Shown here in pieces: positions 34,918 to 46,500 of a stretch of 64,000 bases of DNA. Positions within the stretch are counted from its first letter, which is position 1, and each line of letters opens with the position of its first letter. The DNA is from Chitinophaga sp. (GTDB lineage: Bacteria > Bacteroidota > Bacteroidia > Chitinophagales > Chitinophagaceae), in assembly GCF_017745275.1 (NCBI RefSeq), contig NZ_JAGHZS010000004.1:310001-374000 (forward strand), given 5' to 3'. Made by a program: the position numbers and the translations under genes. A model generated the notes under the pieces. That model was not told the DNA's origin and did not search any database. It saw nothing but the letters and a program-made list of their open reading frames with translations.

Positions 34918-36375
34918 TTACTCTGTTTTTCTGAACACCAGGCTGTCTACAAACTCGCCTACAAACATCCTGGCCATATCTGCCGTTTTATACCAACCTG
35001 GCTTCCCGGCCATGTTATCAGCGATCAGTACACCGTTTATTTTCAGGTTTTCGAATACCACATTATGGATTCTCCTGTCTTCGCTGTAGCCTGTGATAAT
35101 CGATAGTTCCGGGCTATTACCATTATAAGTTACATTTTTAAACAGTATATTTTCTATGCCTCTGCCAGGTGCTGTACAATACTTTTTATTAAACGGAATC
35201 TGCAGGTGTACCAGTTGTCCGCGCCTGATATTCTCTACGCGGATATTTTCAAAAGATATATTTCTTACCAGGTTATTATCGCCTGCATTTATGGCCATAC
35301 AACCCTGGTAATCCACCTGCCTCTCCTGGTGTTCCAGGATATCGATGTCGATATAATGTACATTATCGATCGTATCGGGATGGGGCGTATTGCCATGAAT
35401 GCCGATGTGTATGGGATGGGCTACATCTGCCCAGAGTATGGACCGTTGCATGGTGATGTTCCGGCAACCACCGGTAAATCCCTTTCGTGTAGCATACACC
35501 GTAGTGCAGTCGTCCGAATTGCGACAAAAGACGCCATCATACAAAATATGGCTGCTGGCAAACACATTCATACCATCGCCCCATTTGTATGCGCTGATGC
35601 TTTTTACATTGCGGACAATAATACTATCGGAGCCGCCTATCGGGCATTGGGTAAGCGTAATACCTTCCACCAGCACATTTTTCGCATGCGATATGGTAAC
35701 GCCTTCCTTTCCGGGAGATTCAATAATTCCCCTGCCTGTTATTTTCACATCCCGTACACTATCCACTACTATTCTCCCCTTTACTACTGCTCCACCGGCG
35801 ATGTATACCGTTTTGCCGGAAGCGACCTTCAACACCTCATCTTTCAATACGTGGAACCCCGGCCCAAAATAGATGATGTCATCTGCTTTGGGGTCCGGGA
35901 TCACGTCTGGTACGGGATTAGCAAACAAATGGAGATTGTGAAATTTATCACCATTTATTTCAATGGAGAGATGCCTGGGTTGATGTAAACGAAAATAAAC
36001 GGTATTGTTCACTACCTGGTGGTCAATGCCGTATGAAAGCGGCCGTACGGCGGCGTGAATGATTTTCTCCCTGTTGCTGGTTACCGCTACTTCCACTTCT
36101 TCCAAAAAATCAAAGGCCACCATAGAAGCATTTTCTACATGATGATTTACGCCTCTTACCTCATCTACCTTTACATTATACTCATATAAATCCTGCCATG
36201 GGCCGCCCGGCTGCCGGACCTTTACCGTAAAATCAGGGTTATGTGCGGCACTCCCTGTTTCCTGCCCCGGGAAGGGATATACCGACAACTGCGGTTGTTG
36301 CGCAATACTAATTGTCGAAAACATTACACAAAAAGCAATACCGGCTACTTTAATGGATGTCCAATCTAAATTCAT
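34918..36375 (-). CDS. GH28-like right-handed beta-helix glycosidase (copy 1)
   Basis: This 485-residue exported protein starts at the ATG 36373-36375 (MNLDWTSIKVAGIAFCVMFS). A beta-sandwich N-terminal domain (about 25-165, with FTVKVRQPGGPWQDLYEYNV) precedes a parallel beta-helix (about 165-480). The active-site pattern follows the polygalacturonase clan: Asp267 in KWGDGMN, the Asp pair 288/289 in RNSDDCTTVY and a HPIHIGIHGNT segment at the place of the GH28 GHG motif. The N-terminal sandwich plus helix layout also resembles GH49. It leads the operon with GH97 and lyase 1, and C-rich direct repeats lie upstream at 36496-36527. Copy 2 is at 59365. The substrate is probably an acidic polysaccharide (inference). 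Confidence 0.78.
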   Translation of the reverse strand: MNLDWTSIKVAGIAFCVMFSTISIAQQPQLSVYPFPGQETGSAAHNPDFTVKVRQPGGPWQDLYEYNVKVDEVRGVNHHVENASMVAFDFLEEVEVAVTSNREKIIHAAVRPLSYGIDHQVVNNTVYFRLHQPRHLSIEINGDKFHNLHLFANPVPDVIPDPKADDIIYFGPGFHVLKDEVLKVASGKTVYIAGGAVVKGRIVVDSVRDVKITGRGIIESPGKEGVTISHAKNVLVEGITLTQCPIGGSDSIIVRNVKSISAYKWGDGMNVFASSHILYDGVFCRNSDDCTTVYATRKGFTGGCRNITMQRSILWADVAHPIHIGIHGNTPHPDTIDNVHYIDIDILEHQERQVDYQGCMAINAGDNNLVRNISFENIRVENIRRGQLVHLQIPFNKKYCTAPGRGIENILFKNVTYNGNSPELSIITGYSEDRRIHNVVFENLKINGVLIADNMAGKPGWYKTADMARMFVGEFVDSLVFRKTE

Positions 36376-36495
36376 CAGTGGAAAGTTTATGTATGCGCTG
36401 ATCAGCCATGCGTGGCATTTAACTTCTTTGATATTACATTGGCGGCCTATGACTAACCAGCATGCAAAGTAAACATCAACAGCTCCCAACTATAA

Positions 36496-36527
36496 GGGGG
36501 AGTACTCGCATAAAAAGGGGGGTGAAG
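36496..36527 (-). promoter_or_regulatory. Putative HTCS2/HTCS3 operator upstream of the GH28-GH97-lyase operon
   Basis: On the minus strand, CTTCACCCCCC (36527-36517) and GTACTCCCCC (36505-36496) are direct repeats about 21-22 bp apart, pointing to the gene at 36375. Similar C-rich pairs occur at 40837-40867 and 47906-47942. Further G5 runs (36564-36568 and 36572-36576) and a C5 run (36546-36550) crowd the same 215-bp gap. Binding by HTCS2 or HTCS3 is inferred. Confidence 0.55.
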
Positions 36528-36590
36528 TGTGAATTCAGGGAGACTCCCCCTGCAATTTGCAGAGGGGGTATGGGGGTATATACGCCGGAT

Positions 36591-39500
36591 TCAGGATTTC
36601 TTCCGTTCCATACCTTTCTTTCTTGTTTCTATTTTTTCTACTTTATATTTATCCTCGAATGCTTTCCGGTAACGCCGGATGTACTCGGAAGGATTCATGC
36701 CAAATATCTTATTGAATTGCTCCCGGAAATATTTCACGTCATTTATACCTACCTGGAAACCTATTTCATTGACATTTAAGTCTGTGCTAATCATGAGTTC
36801 TGCGGCTTTTCTCAGGCGTATAAAGCGGACAAATCCCCTCAGCGATTCCCCGGAAACGAGCCGGATCTTTTTATATACAGAAGAATAGCTCATACCAATT
36901 TCCCGGGCCAGCACCTTTATATTGAACTCGTCGTTATCAAGATTTGCTTCTACAATAGCAATACATTCTTCTACGAACTGCTTATACTGACCGGAAACTT
37001 TTAAGTCATTTTTGCGGAGGGTAACTTCATTCAGGAAATAATTACGCAGATTATCTCTTGTTTGCAAAACACTATTTACAGTAGCAGTCAACAGCTCCTT
37101 TTCAAAAGGCTTGGTGATGTAGTAGTCGCTGCCTGCCTCTGCACTTGCCAACTTTCCCTCTTCCGGTGAAGAGCCCGTGAGCAGGATAACAGGAATATGA
37201 TTGAGCAGCGCATGCTGTTTAATGGCTTTGCAAAGTTCGAGGCCCGACATTGTTTCCATCCTGATATCGCTGATCACAACGTCCGGCAGCAGGGCAATGG
37301 CTTTTTCAAGTCCCTCCTTTCCATCGGCAGCTTCCTCAATATTAAATGCCGGCCGGAACATGGCTGAAATATATTGACGTATCTGTATATCGTCATCTAC
37401 AATCAACATTGTTTGCCGGGATGTTATCACAGTGGGAATCGCCTCTTCTTCCGGATCTTCCTCTACAACATCTTCCAGTTGCGGTTCTGACATCGTTTGC
37501 AGGAAAAGGGTTTTATCGCCCTGGTTGTTATTAGCCGGCTCCTGGCTCACATCATCAGCACCGCAAGGTAAAACAACCGTAAACCTGGTGCCCCGGCCAT
37601 CATTGCTTTCAAAGCTCACTGTCCCCTGGTGCAGTGATACGAACTTTTTCACCAGGTACAACCCTATGCCAAAACCTGGTTTCCCTGCCGCACCACTTCC
37701 TTCGGATCTATAGAATCTCTCAAATATTTTGTCGCCGCTACCGGCAGGAATGCCACACCCGGTATCTGATATGGTTACTGACACCTGGTTGTCAGCGCAA
37801 TGCAGCTTCATGGCAATGCTACCGCCAGCAGGTGTATATTTAAAAGCATTTGACAACAGGTTGAAAAGCGCTATCTCCAGTTTTTCCCTGTCGCCCGTGA
37901 TCCATAGTTCCTCCTGGCTTCCCTCAAAAGAATAGGTCTGACCAGCCGACTGCGCCTGCTGTTCAAACGACTGAAACACGTCCTGGCATAGTTCAGTGAA
38001 ATTGATACGGGAGGGGATTAACTGCTCAATGTCACTATCTGCCCGCCTGAACAACAGCAACTGATCCAGCAAACGTAGCAGGCGCCGGGCATTTCGATAT
38101 ATGGTGGTAAGCTCCCGCCGCTGCTTTCCGCTAACTTCCTGCTCCTGCATCAGATCCTTTGCCGGGTTGATGATCAATGTAAGCGGCGTGCGGAATTCAT
38201 GTGATACATTGGTAAAAAAGGCAATCTTTTTTTCATTGAGTTCTCTTTCTTTCTCTGTATTCAAATTGGCCAGGGCTACCTGGTACTTCAACCGGCGTTG
38301 TTTTGTTTTATAGCTGATATAAACTACCACCAGGATAATGGCCATAACAAGGTATATGATATATGCCCACCAGGAAGCATACCAGGGAGGCAGCACCACT
38401 ATTTCCAGGCTGATCTCATTATCTGTCCATTGTCCTTCTGTATTTGTGCTCTTTACCCGGAATGTGTAATGCCCTGCAGCGAGATGCGTATAAGTGGCAG
38501 TTCTGGTATTGCCGGCTTCGTTCCAGTTTTTATCCCAGCCGTCCATATAATACGCATAAGATATTTTATTGGGCGCAGAATAATCCAGTGCTGCGAAATC
38601 GAAGGTAAAAACGGCTTCCCGGTAGGGTACTTTAATTTTGCGAAGATCATCGCCCTGTTGCGTTTCAATATAATCTGCCTTTTGTCCGATGGGCATATTA
38701 TTCACACGAATGTCCGTGAAACGCATGTTGAGTTTTTCATCAGATGGCCGGATATCAGATGGCCGGAAGATATTCAACCCTTTGATGCCGCCAAACATGA
38801 GTTCCCCGGATTGGAGCCGCAGCGCAGCATTATAATTAAATTGGTTGCCGGAAAGCCCATCTCCCTGGTAGTAGTTAGTAAATGTTTCCCGGCTGGTATT
38901 AAACCGGGAGATACCATAAAACGTACTTATCCAGAGATCACCCGCTTCATCTTCCAGGATATTGAGCACGGCGTTGTTACATAATCCTTCTGCGGCGGTA
39001 TATCGCTTTAGCACTTTGCCTTGCGCACGGTCAAACAACAGTAACCCGCCACCTTCTGTCCCTACCCAAAAGTGGCCTTTGCGGTCTTCATGAATGGCCC
39101 TTACCGGGTTGCCCAGCATATAGAAGACGTCGTTGTGATGCTGCGGATCAACTTTTATCAGGCTGCGGAGGTTCCCCGCCCATAGCTGCCCGGAGTGGTC
39201 TTCCTTCATTGTAAAGAGGTCCGTTAACTTGTCGTCTGCCAGTTTAAACATATCCTGTTGCGGGTCATATTGATACAGTGCGCCTTTATATAACTCACCT
39301 CTGCCGAAAGTACCCGCCCATAAAGTGTTATGGCTATCTTCATACAAGACATATACTGTTTTACTCTCCTTTTCACTGTCTTTATACATCAGCCGGTAAT
39401 GGCGAAAGGAATTGGTTTGTTTGTCGAACCTGTTAATCCCTCCCCAAAATGTGGATACCCAGATGTGTTGCTTATTATCGCAATGCACATTCGTTATAAA

Positions 39501-40736
39501 ATTATCGCTGAGAGAGGTAGACACGCCCGGCTGATGACTGAAGGCAGTAAACTGCCCGGCTTTCCTTCGCCACCTGCTTAGCCCGCCCCCATCTGTTCCT
39601 ACCCAGATGGTACCATCGTTCTCTTCACAAAATGCAAAAATAAAATTGCTGGCAAGGCTGTTACTGTTCAGCGGATCATGTAACACAGACTGAAACCTGT
39701 CTTTCTTTGGATCAATGATATTGACCCCGCCTCTTAATGTGCCAATCCATTTACGCCCTTCTGCATCTTCATAAATTGTGCTCACAGAGGCGCTGGCCAG
39801 GGTATTGTTATTATTACCTGCAGGAATGTTTTCTACCGGGGTTCCGTATTCCGTTTGAATGATATTGATACCCCCTCCGTTCGTGGCTATCCAAAGCCTT
39901 CCGGATTTATCAAGATACAGGCCGGATACTTTGTTGTACGTCAACTTTCCATTCTCCTCCGTAAATGATTCCAGGTATTGATTCATGGATATTGAATACC
40001 TGAACAATCCATTGGGTGTGCCTATCCATAACAGGTCTCTGTCGGCTTTTATACAATCAGCTGTTGGCAAACTGTCGTTCACCAACTGAACTGCAGCAGC
40101 ATTTTTGTTCAGCCGGCATAACCCTCTGCCCTGCACAAAACACCAGGTCTCTCCATTTCCGGCTATCTCAATACTCCCGGCATCATAGGAGGTCAGGCGC
40201 TGATTAGCTGCATACAGCGGTAACTGCACAGCGGTATATGTTCCCGCCGCGCAAAATAACAAACCCTGGTGCTCCGTTCCGATCCACATATTACCTTTCG
40301 CATCCCGTTTAATATCCCGTACTACGGCAGTGATCCGCTCCCATCTGGCAGTACCGGCTACCTGGTATTTCACACTGCTGAACTTTCCTGAAACAGGATC
40401 ATAAATATTAATTCCCTGCCTGGTACCTATCCATAATTTATACTGCAAATCTTCATTGATGGTAAAGATCCAGTTATTTACCAGGGAACTGCTGTCGTTA
40501 AAACTGTTGCGGAATACTTTGAATACATTGCCATCGTACCTGTTCAGTCCATCGTAAGTACCAAACCACATAAATCCTTTATGGTCCTGGAATACACAAC
40601 GGACGGCATTATTCGATAACCCCTGTTCTATGCCCAGGTAAGAAATTACATAATAACGGTTGTTACCCGCAGAGAATCCGGATACGTGGAACGCGGTCAC
40701 AAAAAATAGCAGACAGCACATTACAAGTTTTGTCAT
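36591..40736 (-). CDS. Hybrid two-component system sensor/regulator (HTCS2)
   Basis: This membrane glycan sensor-regulator has 1381 residues from the ATG 40734-40736 (MTKLVMCCLLFFVTAFHVSG). The order is signal peptide, two-component propeller repeats (about 25-640), Y_Y_Y domain (about 690-760), membrane helix (WAYIIYLVMAIILVVVYI), HisKA with His846 in NVSHEFRTP, HATPase, receiver with Asp1157 in VVISDIRME and an AraC HTH (about 1275-1370, VKYFREQFNKIFGMNPSEY). It is paralogous to HTCS3 at 43584, sharing the N-terminal GIEQGLSNN/GIDQGLSNN start and a nearly identical recognition helix. Its own upstream region has C-rich repeats at 40867-40837, suggesting autoregulation. It sits between the lyase operon and GH95. 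Confidence 0.93.
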   Translation of the reverse strand: MTKLVMCCLLFFVTAFHVSGFSAGNNRYYVISYLGIEQGLSNNAVRCVFQDHKGFMWFGTYDGLNRYDGNVFKVFRNSFNDSSSLVNNWIFTINEDLQYKLWIGTRQGINIYDPVSGKFSSVKYQVAGTARWERITAVVRDIKRDAKGNMWIGTEHQGLLFCAAGTYTAVQLPLYAANQRLTSYDAGSIEIAGNGETWCFVQGRGLCRLNKNAAAVQLVNDSLPTADCIKADRDLLWIGTPNGLFRYSISMNQYLESFTEENGKLTYNKVSGLYLDKSGRLWIATNGGGINIIQTEYGTPVENIPAGNNNNTLASASVSTIYEDAEGRKWIGTLRGGVNIIDPKKDRFQSVLHDPLNSNSLASNFIFAFCEENDGTIWVGTDGGGLSRWRRKAGQFTAFSHQPGVSTSLSDNFITNVHCDNKQHIWVSTFWGGINRFDKQTNSFRHYRLMYKDSEKESKTVYVLYEDSHNTLWAGTFGRGELYKGALYQYDPQQDMFKLADDKLTDLFTMKEDHSGQLWAGNLRSLIKVDPQHHNDVFYMLGNPVRAIHEDRKGHFWVGTEGGGLLLFDRAQGKVLKRYTAAEGLCNNAVLNILEDEAGDLWISTFYGISRFNTSRETFTNYYQGDGLSGNQFNYNAALRLQSGELMFGGIKGLNIFRPSDIRPSDEKLNMRFTDIRVNNMPIGQKADYIETQQGDDLRKIKVPYREAVFTFDFAALDYSAPNKISYAYYMDGWDKNWNEAGNTRTATYTHLAAGHYTFRVKSTNTEGQWTDNEISLEIVVLPPWYASWWAYIIYLVMAIILVVVYISYKTKQRRLKYQVALANLNTEKERELNEKKIAFFTNVSHEFRTPLTLIINPAKDLMQEQEVSGKQRRELTTIYRNARRLLRLLDQLLLFRRADSDIEQLIPSRINFTELCQDVFQSFEQQAQSAGQTYSFEGSQEELWITGDREKLEIALFNLLSNAFKYTPAGGSIAMKLHCADNQVSVTISDTGCGIPAGSGDKIFERFYRSEGSGAAGKPGFGIGLYLVKKFVSLHQGTVSFESNDGRGTRFTVVLPCGADDVSQEPANNNQGDKTLFLQTMSEPQLEDVVEEDPEEEAIPTVITSRQTMLIVDDDIQIRQYISAMFRPAFNIEEAADGKEGLEKAIALLPDVVISDIRMETMSGLELCKAIKQHALLNHIPVILLTGSSPEEGKLASAEAGSDYYITKPFEKELLTATVNSVLQTRDNLRNYFLNEVTLRKNDLKVSGQYKQFVEECIAIVEANLDNDEFNIKVLAREIGMSYSSVYKKIRLVSGESLRGFVRFIRLRKAAELMISTDLNVNEIGFQVGINDVKYFREQFNKIFGMNPSEYIRRYRKAFEDKYKVEKIETRKKGMERKKS

Positions 40737-40836
40737 CCCGTGGAAATTAAAAATACTACGTGGCTTTGGTTGATGGTAGAATACGAGTTTACCCCCTCTT
40801 CCTGGTGCTAAATTACGCCATGAAAAATGATCGTCA

Positions 40837-40867
40837 GGGGGGACATTCTCATAATTCAGGGTGTATA
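40837..40867 (-). promoter_or_regulatory. Putative HTCS2/HTCS3 operator in the HTCS2/GH95 divergent region
   Basis: On the minus strand, TATACACCCTGAA (40867-40855) is followed at about 21-22 bp by GAGAATGTCCCCCC (40850-40837). The second half matches the GAGTTTGTCCCCC element at 47928. The site lies about 100 bp upstream of HTCS2 and 200 bp upstream of the divergent GH95. The rest of the 333-bp gap (40737-41069) shows one more C5 run at 40792-40796 and nothing else recognised. Confidence 0.5.
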
Positions 40868-41069
40868 ATAGTAATTTTTGTCTAAACGACACTTATTTAA
40901 TTCATTCCGCTGTATTTTGGTTGTGAAACACTGGCAGGTCTGATGGCACAAAAAAAGTGGCCGGTCCGGTCCTGTCTTTACAATACAGCTGATAAATCAA
41001 CCAGGCTTTTCTTCCGGGATACCTGTTCCGCAGAAAAATGCCTTTCCCACGTTAGAAAATTAAATTTCC

Positions 41070-43520
41070 ATGTTAAGCGTCAAATTGACATTTAAAATCT
41101 TTATTGCTATTTTTCCACTACTGATAATTTCACGGGAAGTCTGTGGGCAACAGCCACCTCTTTCCCTTTGGTACAGATCTCCCGCAAAAGAATGGATCGA
41201 AGCATTGCCGGTGGGCAACGGAACATTGGGCGCCATGGTATTTGGCGGCATCGAAAATGATCGCTTACAGCTGAATGATATTACCGTTTGGTCCGGTGAT
41301 CCGCAACCGGCGGCCGACAGAAAAGACGCCTACAAATTCCTGGATACCATCCGCACCGCTATACGGCAGCAACGATATAAGGAAGCCCAGGAGCTTACCG
41401 CCCGTTACATGACGTCGTCTGCTCCTTATTACTCCTCTTATCAAACCTTGGGCGATATCTTTCTGCATTTTAAAAATGCGGCACAACCCGCCGGTTCATA
41501 CAAGCGATGGCTTGATATCGGACAGGCAATTTCCGGGGTAAGCTACCAGCAACCCGGAACCAGGTACACACGGGAAACATTTTCCAGTGCGCCGGACAGC
41601 GTAATAGTACATCACATAACCGCCAATGGAAAAACACCTGTAGAAGTCAGCATTCTTCTTAACCGGAAAGAAAGGTCGCAAACCAGGTTTGAAGCGCCCA
41701 ACAAACTGATCATGACAGGCAATACCGGTGCTACACTGGACTTTGAAGTACAACTGGCGGTTATTACAGATGGCATTATCAACGGCAGCAACGATAGTAT
41801 TACCGTCACGAAAGCCAGCGAGCTTACCATTTATGTAACAGGTGGAACGTCTTACATCCTGGATTATAATAAAGGCTTTAAAGGAGAACATCCGCACCGG
41901 AAAGTAACCCGGCAACTGCAACATGCCATCAGTAAGGGATATGGCCGGTTAAAAGCAGACCACGTAGCTGATTACCGTCGCTTCTTCAACAGGGTGCAGA
42001 TCAACCTGGGCGCTGCTGCAGACTCCCTCCCCACTGATGAGCGACTCAAAAATTACGGCGATGGGAAAAAAGATCCCGGTTTTGCCGCTATGTTCTACCA
42101 GTATGGGCGATACCTGCTGATATCTTCCAGTCGCCCTGGGAACCCGCTGCCATCTAATTCACAAGGCCTCTGGGGCGACGGGTTCAATTTACCATGGAAA
42201 TGTGATTACAAGTCCAATATCAATTACCAGATGAACTATTGGCCTGCAGAACCTACTCACCTCGAAGAACTGCATGATCCTATGATCCGGCTCACTACTG
42301 CACTGGTAGCTCCCGGCACCAAAACCGCCAGGGCATACTTCGGACCCGATACGCCTGGCTGGTACTATGGTTACACCACCAACGGATGGGGATGGACAAG
42401 CCCGGGAGCGGCGCTGCCATGGGGGGTATTCGCCGGCGGCAGTGGCTGGGCATGTCAGCACTTATGGGAGCACTATGCTTTCGGCAGAGATATTAACTAC
42501 CTGAGAAAAGTTTACCCGGTAATGAAAGGCGCCGCCGAATTCTACCTGGCCACGATGATTACAGACGAAGAAGGACACTGGGTTACCTCCCCTTCCACAT
42601 CTCCGGAAAATAATTTTATTACAGACAACCAACAAAAAGGAAATGTTACGGAAGGCGCCACTATGGAAAAAGCCATTATTTGGGATTTGTTCGACAACGT
42701 GGCCATGGCTTGCCGTATCCTCCATACTGATGAAGCCTTCAGGCAAAAGCTAATCACAGCCAGGGATAATATCAGCCCTTTGAAAATAGGAAAAGAAGGC
42801 CAACTGGAGGAATGGAATAAAGATTGGGATCTCAATACCAACGACCCTCACCACCGTCACGTGTCACATCTTTTTCCGCTCCATCCCGGTCACCAGGTAA
42901 CGGCCTTCAAAACACCTGAACTTACTGCCGCGGCTAAACGAACCCTGGAATTAAGAGGGGATGACGGTACCGGATGGTCTATTGCATGGAAGGAAAACTT
43001 CTGGGCCAGGCTGCGTGATGGGAATCATGCCCACCACCTGCTATCTTACCAGCTCAGGCCTACCACCCAATTGCAAACAGTGATGGCCGATGCCGGGGGT
43101 ACTTATCCCAACCTTTTTGATGCTCATCCTCCTTTTCAGATCGATGGCAATTTCGGCGCAGTCAGCGGCATCACAGAAATGCTCCTGCAAAGCCATGAAA
43201 CCTACCTCACCAACAATGGTACGTACGGCTATGTATTGGACATCCTGCCTGCCCTGCCTGCGGCATGGCCCAACGGCACAGTAAAAGGACTACGTGCAAG
43301 AGGAGGCTTTGAGGTGGACATCAGCTGGAACAATGGCAGGTTAACAGATTTTAGCATCAGGTCCGCCAATGGAGAACCCTGTAAAATTCGTACGCCCGTT
43401 CCTGTGATAATACCGGGTAGCAACGCGAAAGCCACGGCTTCCGGAAGCTGCTATCTCTATGAATTACAAACGCTAAAAGGTAAAAGCTATAAGATAAAAC
43501 GCCTGGAAAAAGTACTGTGA
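41070..43520 (+). CDS. GH95 alpha-L-fucosidase/alpha-L-galactosidase
   Basis: This 816-residue exported inverting hydrolase removes terminal alpha-1,2-linked L-fucose or the related L-galactose. The signal peptide ends near REVCGQ. An N-terminal super-sandwich starts with [19 protein letters not shown], the GH95 hallmark, and is followed by an (alpha/alpha)6 barrel. The catalytic set known from Bifidobacterium AfcA is present: Glu513 in TSPENNF, Asp692 in QIDGNFG and the water-activating Asn383/Asn385 in [10 protein letters not shown]. It is divergent from HTCS2 and 63 bp before HTCS3. Fucose or L-galactose occurs in xyloglucan, rhamnogalacturonan II and various gums, so the target of this locus cannot be fixed from this enzyme alone. 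Confidence 0.92.
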   Translation: MLSVKLTFKIFIAIFPLLIISREVCGQQPPLSLWYRSPAKEWIEALPVGNGTLGAMVFGGIENDRLQLNDITVWSGDPQPAADRKDAYKFLDTIRTAIRQQRYKEAQELTARYMTSSAPYYSSYQTLGDIFLHFKNAAQPAGSYKRWLDIGQAISGVSYQQPGTRYTRETFSSAPDSVIVHHITANGKTPVEVSILLNRKERSQTRFEAPNKLIMTGNTGATLDFEVQLAVITDGIINGSNDSITVTKASELTIYVTGGTSYILDYNKGFKGEHPHRKVTRQLQHAISKGYGRLKADHVADYRRFFNRVQINLGAAADSLPTDERLKNYGDGKKDPGFAAMFYQYGRYLLISSSRPGNPLPSNSQGLWGDGFNLPWKCDYKSNINYQMNYWPAEPTHLEELHDPMIRLTTALVAPGTKTARAYFGPDTPGWYYGYTTNGWGWTSPGAALPWGVFAGGSGWACQHLWEHYAFGRDINYLRKVYPVMKGAAEFYLATMITDEEGHWVTSPSTSPENNFITDNQQKGNVTEGATMEKAIIWDLFDNVAMACRILHTDEAFRQKLITARDNISPLKIGKEGQLEEWNKDWDLNTNDPHHRHVSHLFPLHPGHQVTAFKTPELTAAAKRTLELRGDDGTGWSIAWKENFWARLRDGNHAHHLLSYQLRPTTQLQTVMADAGGTYPNLFDAHPPFQIDGNFGAVSGITEMLLQSHETYLTNNGTYGYVLDILPALPAAWPNGTVKGLRARGGFEVDISWNNGRLTDFSIRSANGEPCKIRTPVPVIIPGSNAKATASGSCYLYELQTLKGKSYKIKRLEKVL

Positions 43521-43583
43521 GTCCCGGAGTCCCGGATTCCCTGATCTCAAATTGCACCGCTTATCAGCCAATTCCTGTGTTGT

Positions 43584-46500
43584 ATGACGTCATTTTTTAA
43601 AAAAACAGCCTGCTTTGTAACAGCTTCCCTGCTGCTGTTCTGGTATACCTGCTTTGCAGACCACCCGGTAAGAACCTACCTGGGGATTGACCAGGGATTG
43701 TCGAACAATTTTGTGAGATGTATCTACCAGGACAAAAAAGGGTTTATGTGGTTCGGTACTTACGACGGGCTAAACCGTTATGACGGATATGAATTCCGCA
43801 TCTTTAGAAATAGTTTCAAAAACAACCATACACTCATTAATAACTGGATCAATACGATCAGTGAAGATACGAAAGGAGACTTATGGATAGGCACCAGGCA
43901 GGGAGCCTGTATTTACAACAGCCTGTCTAATAATTTCTCTTATCTCTATTATTATAATGCGGAGAAAAAAGCGGAACAACTGAATGCGGTTGTCAGGAAA
44001 ATTGAACCAGACCTACAGGGCAATATGTTTGTTGCCACCACCGGCAAAGGGTTGTTACGCTATTCCAAAAACGAAAACATAACTTATACCATACCACTGG
44101 AAGATGATCCCGGTTTCCAGTACAATGTTACTGCCATCAAAGCAGACAAGCATAAAAACGTCTGGCTCTTTATCTCCGGTAAAGGTTTATACGTTTATGA
44201 GTATAAGACCCAAACAGCCAAACTTGTAAATGCAGCTATCAAGTCCGCCGATTGCATGGAAGCCACAAATGACTATTTATGGATAGGATCAAATGACGGC
44301 TTATTCCGGTATAACATTACGGCTAATACCTTCGACAAAGTTTATAATGTCGCCAATAAAAAATTAACCTACAACGCTGTTGCCGGGATCACAGCCAACA
44401 ATAACCACGAATTGTGGATTGCAACAAATGGAGGCGGTGTAGTGATCTTAAATACAGTAACCGATGGAGTACAATTTTTATCCGGTACAACGGCGCCTGG
44501 TGCTTTATCCAGCAATGCTGTTTTCTCCATCTGGATCGACAAACAATTCCGAAAATGGATTGGCACTTTAAGAGGAGGCATTAATGTGATTGACCCCAAT
44601 AAAGAACGCTTTCAAAATATTACTTCCAGTGTTACTGCCGCCAATACACTTATCAGCAACTATATTTTATCCTTCCACGAAGCGCCTGACGATAATATAT
44701 GGATCGGAACAGATGGCAGTGGCCTGAGTATCTGGAACAGGAAATTAAACTCGTTCACCAGTTACTGCCACGAAAATGGAAATCCTTATTCTCTAAGCGA
44801 CAATTTTGTTACCGATATTCACACCGATGCTGAAAAGAACACCTGGATAACGACTTACCGGGGCGGAGTGAATCGTTTTAACAACGGAAAGTTTGAACAC
44901 TATAAGTGTATTGACCCTCTGAACGATACGCTCACATTATGCCCGGTTGGCCCGAACCTGCTGGAAGATGGAGCAGGAAACTGCTGGTTAAGCACACAGC
45001 AATATGGGTTGTTTAAACTAAACCGGCAGAAAAAAGCATTTGAATTATTTGATCACAGGTTGAAAGATTTGTATTCGTTGAAGGAAGACAGCAAGCATGT
45101 GTTTTGGGGAGGGGGTATCAATCACCTGTTTCAAATTGATAGAGCCGGCAAAAATCATATTTCCTACTTCATTGGTAAACCCGTCAACGTTATCATGGAA
45201 GACCGCTCAGGTAATTTCTGGATGGGTACAGAAGGAGGAGGATTAATTTTGTTTGATAGGAAACAGGGAAAGATGCTTGCCCGTTACACCACAGATGAGG
45301 GGCTTTGCAGCAATTCCATTTTAACGATCCTTGAAGATGCAGCAGGTAACCTGTGGATGAGTACCTTCAATGGTATTGCCAAATTCAACCCCCGGGATAA
45401 AACATTCAAAAACTACTACCAGGGAGATGGGCTGCAAAGTAACCAGTTTAATTATCATGCCGCATTGAAATTGCGGTCTGGTGAAATGATGTTTGGCGGT
45501 ATAAAGGGCTTTTCCTTATTTCGCCCGGAAAACATTGTTAGTATCAATGATCATCCGGACCTCTTTCTAACAGGCGTAAAAGTAGCCAATACTTCGCTGG
45601 AAGAAGACACCTCGCTTGAAACCGAAAGCAACTCCAATCGTATTGTGCGTATTAAAATCCCTTACAATAAAGCACTGCTTTCATTTGAGTTCGCAGCGCT
45701 GGAATACTCTGCCGCCGATAAAATTCAATATGCCTATTACATGCAGGGATCAGACAAAAACTGGATCTACTGCGGCCATACGCGGAAAGTAGTTTACAGT
45801 CACCTTTCCGAGGGTACCTATACCTTCAGGGTTAAAAATACCAATGCTGAAGGACAGTGGAATAAAGAAGAGGTAAAAATTGAAATCACGATCCAGCCTC
45901 CCTGGTACAGAAGCTGGTGGGCATATTTGATGTATGCCATGGTCGTCGCGGCAATCGTCTATTTCTACCTGCAATACCGTGCAAAGCAAACCCGCCTGCA
46001 ATATGAAATAAAAATTGCCAGGCTGAATGCAGCAAACGAACGTTTGGAAAAAGAGAAGAGCTTCGCAGAATTGGCGATAGAGAAAACAGAATTGGAAAAG
46101 GAAAGAGCAGAAAGAGAACGAGAACATGCCGAACGCGAAAAAGAAAGAATCCTGGATCAGAGCGAAAGGGAAAGCAATGAAAAGAAAATTGCTTTCTTCA
46201 CCAATATCGCCCATGAATTCAGAACACCGCTGACATTAATCATTAATCCAATTAAGGAGCTATTAGACAAAGCGCATCACGAACAAAAAGAAAAAGAGGA
46301 ACTGAATATCATTTACCGGAATGCCAGGCGAATGCTCAGCCTTGTGGATCAATTGCTTTTATTCAGGAAGGCAGAAAGTGGCCTGGACAAAATAAATCCA
46401 TGCCGCGTCAATCTTCATCACCTGGCATATGAAGTGTATCTATGCTTTTTACAACAGGCAAAAGCCCGGCACATTCATTACGTTTTTGATTGCGCTGATA

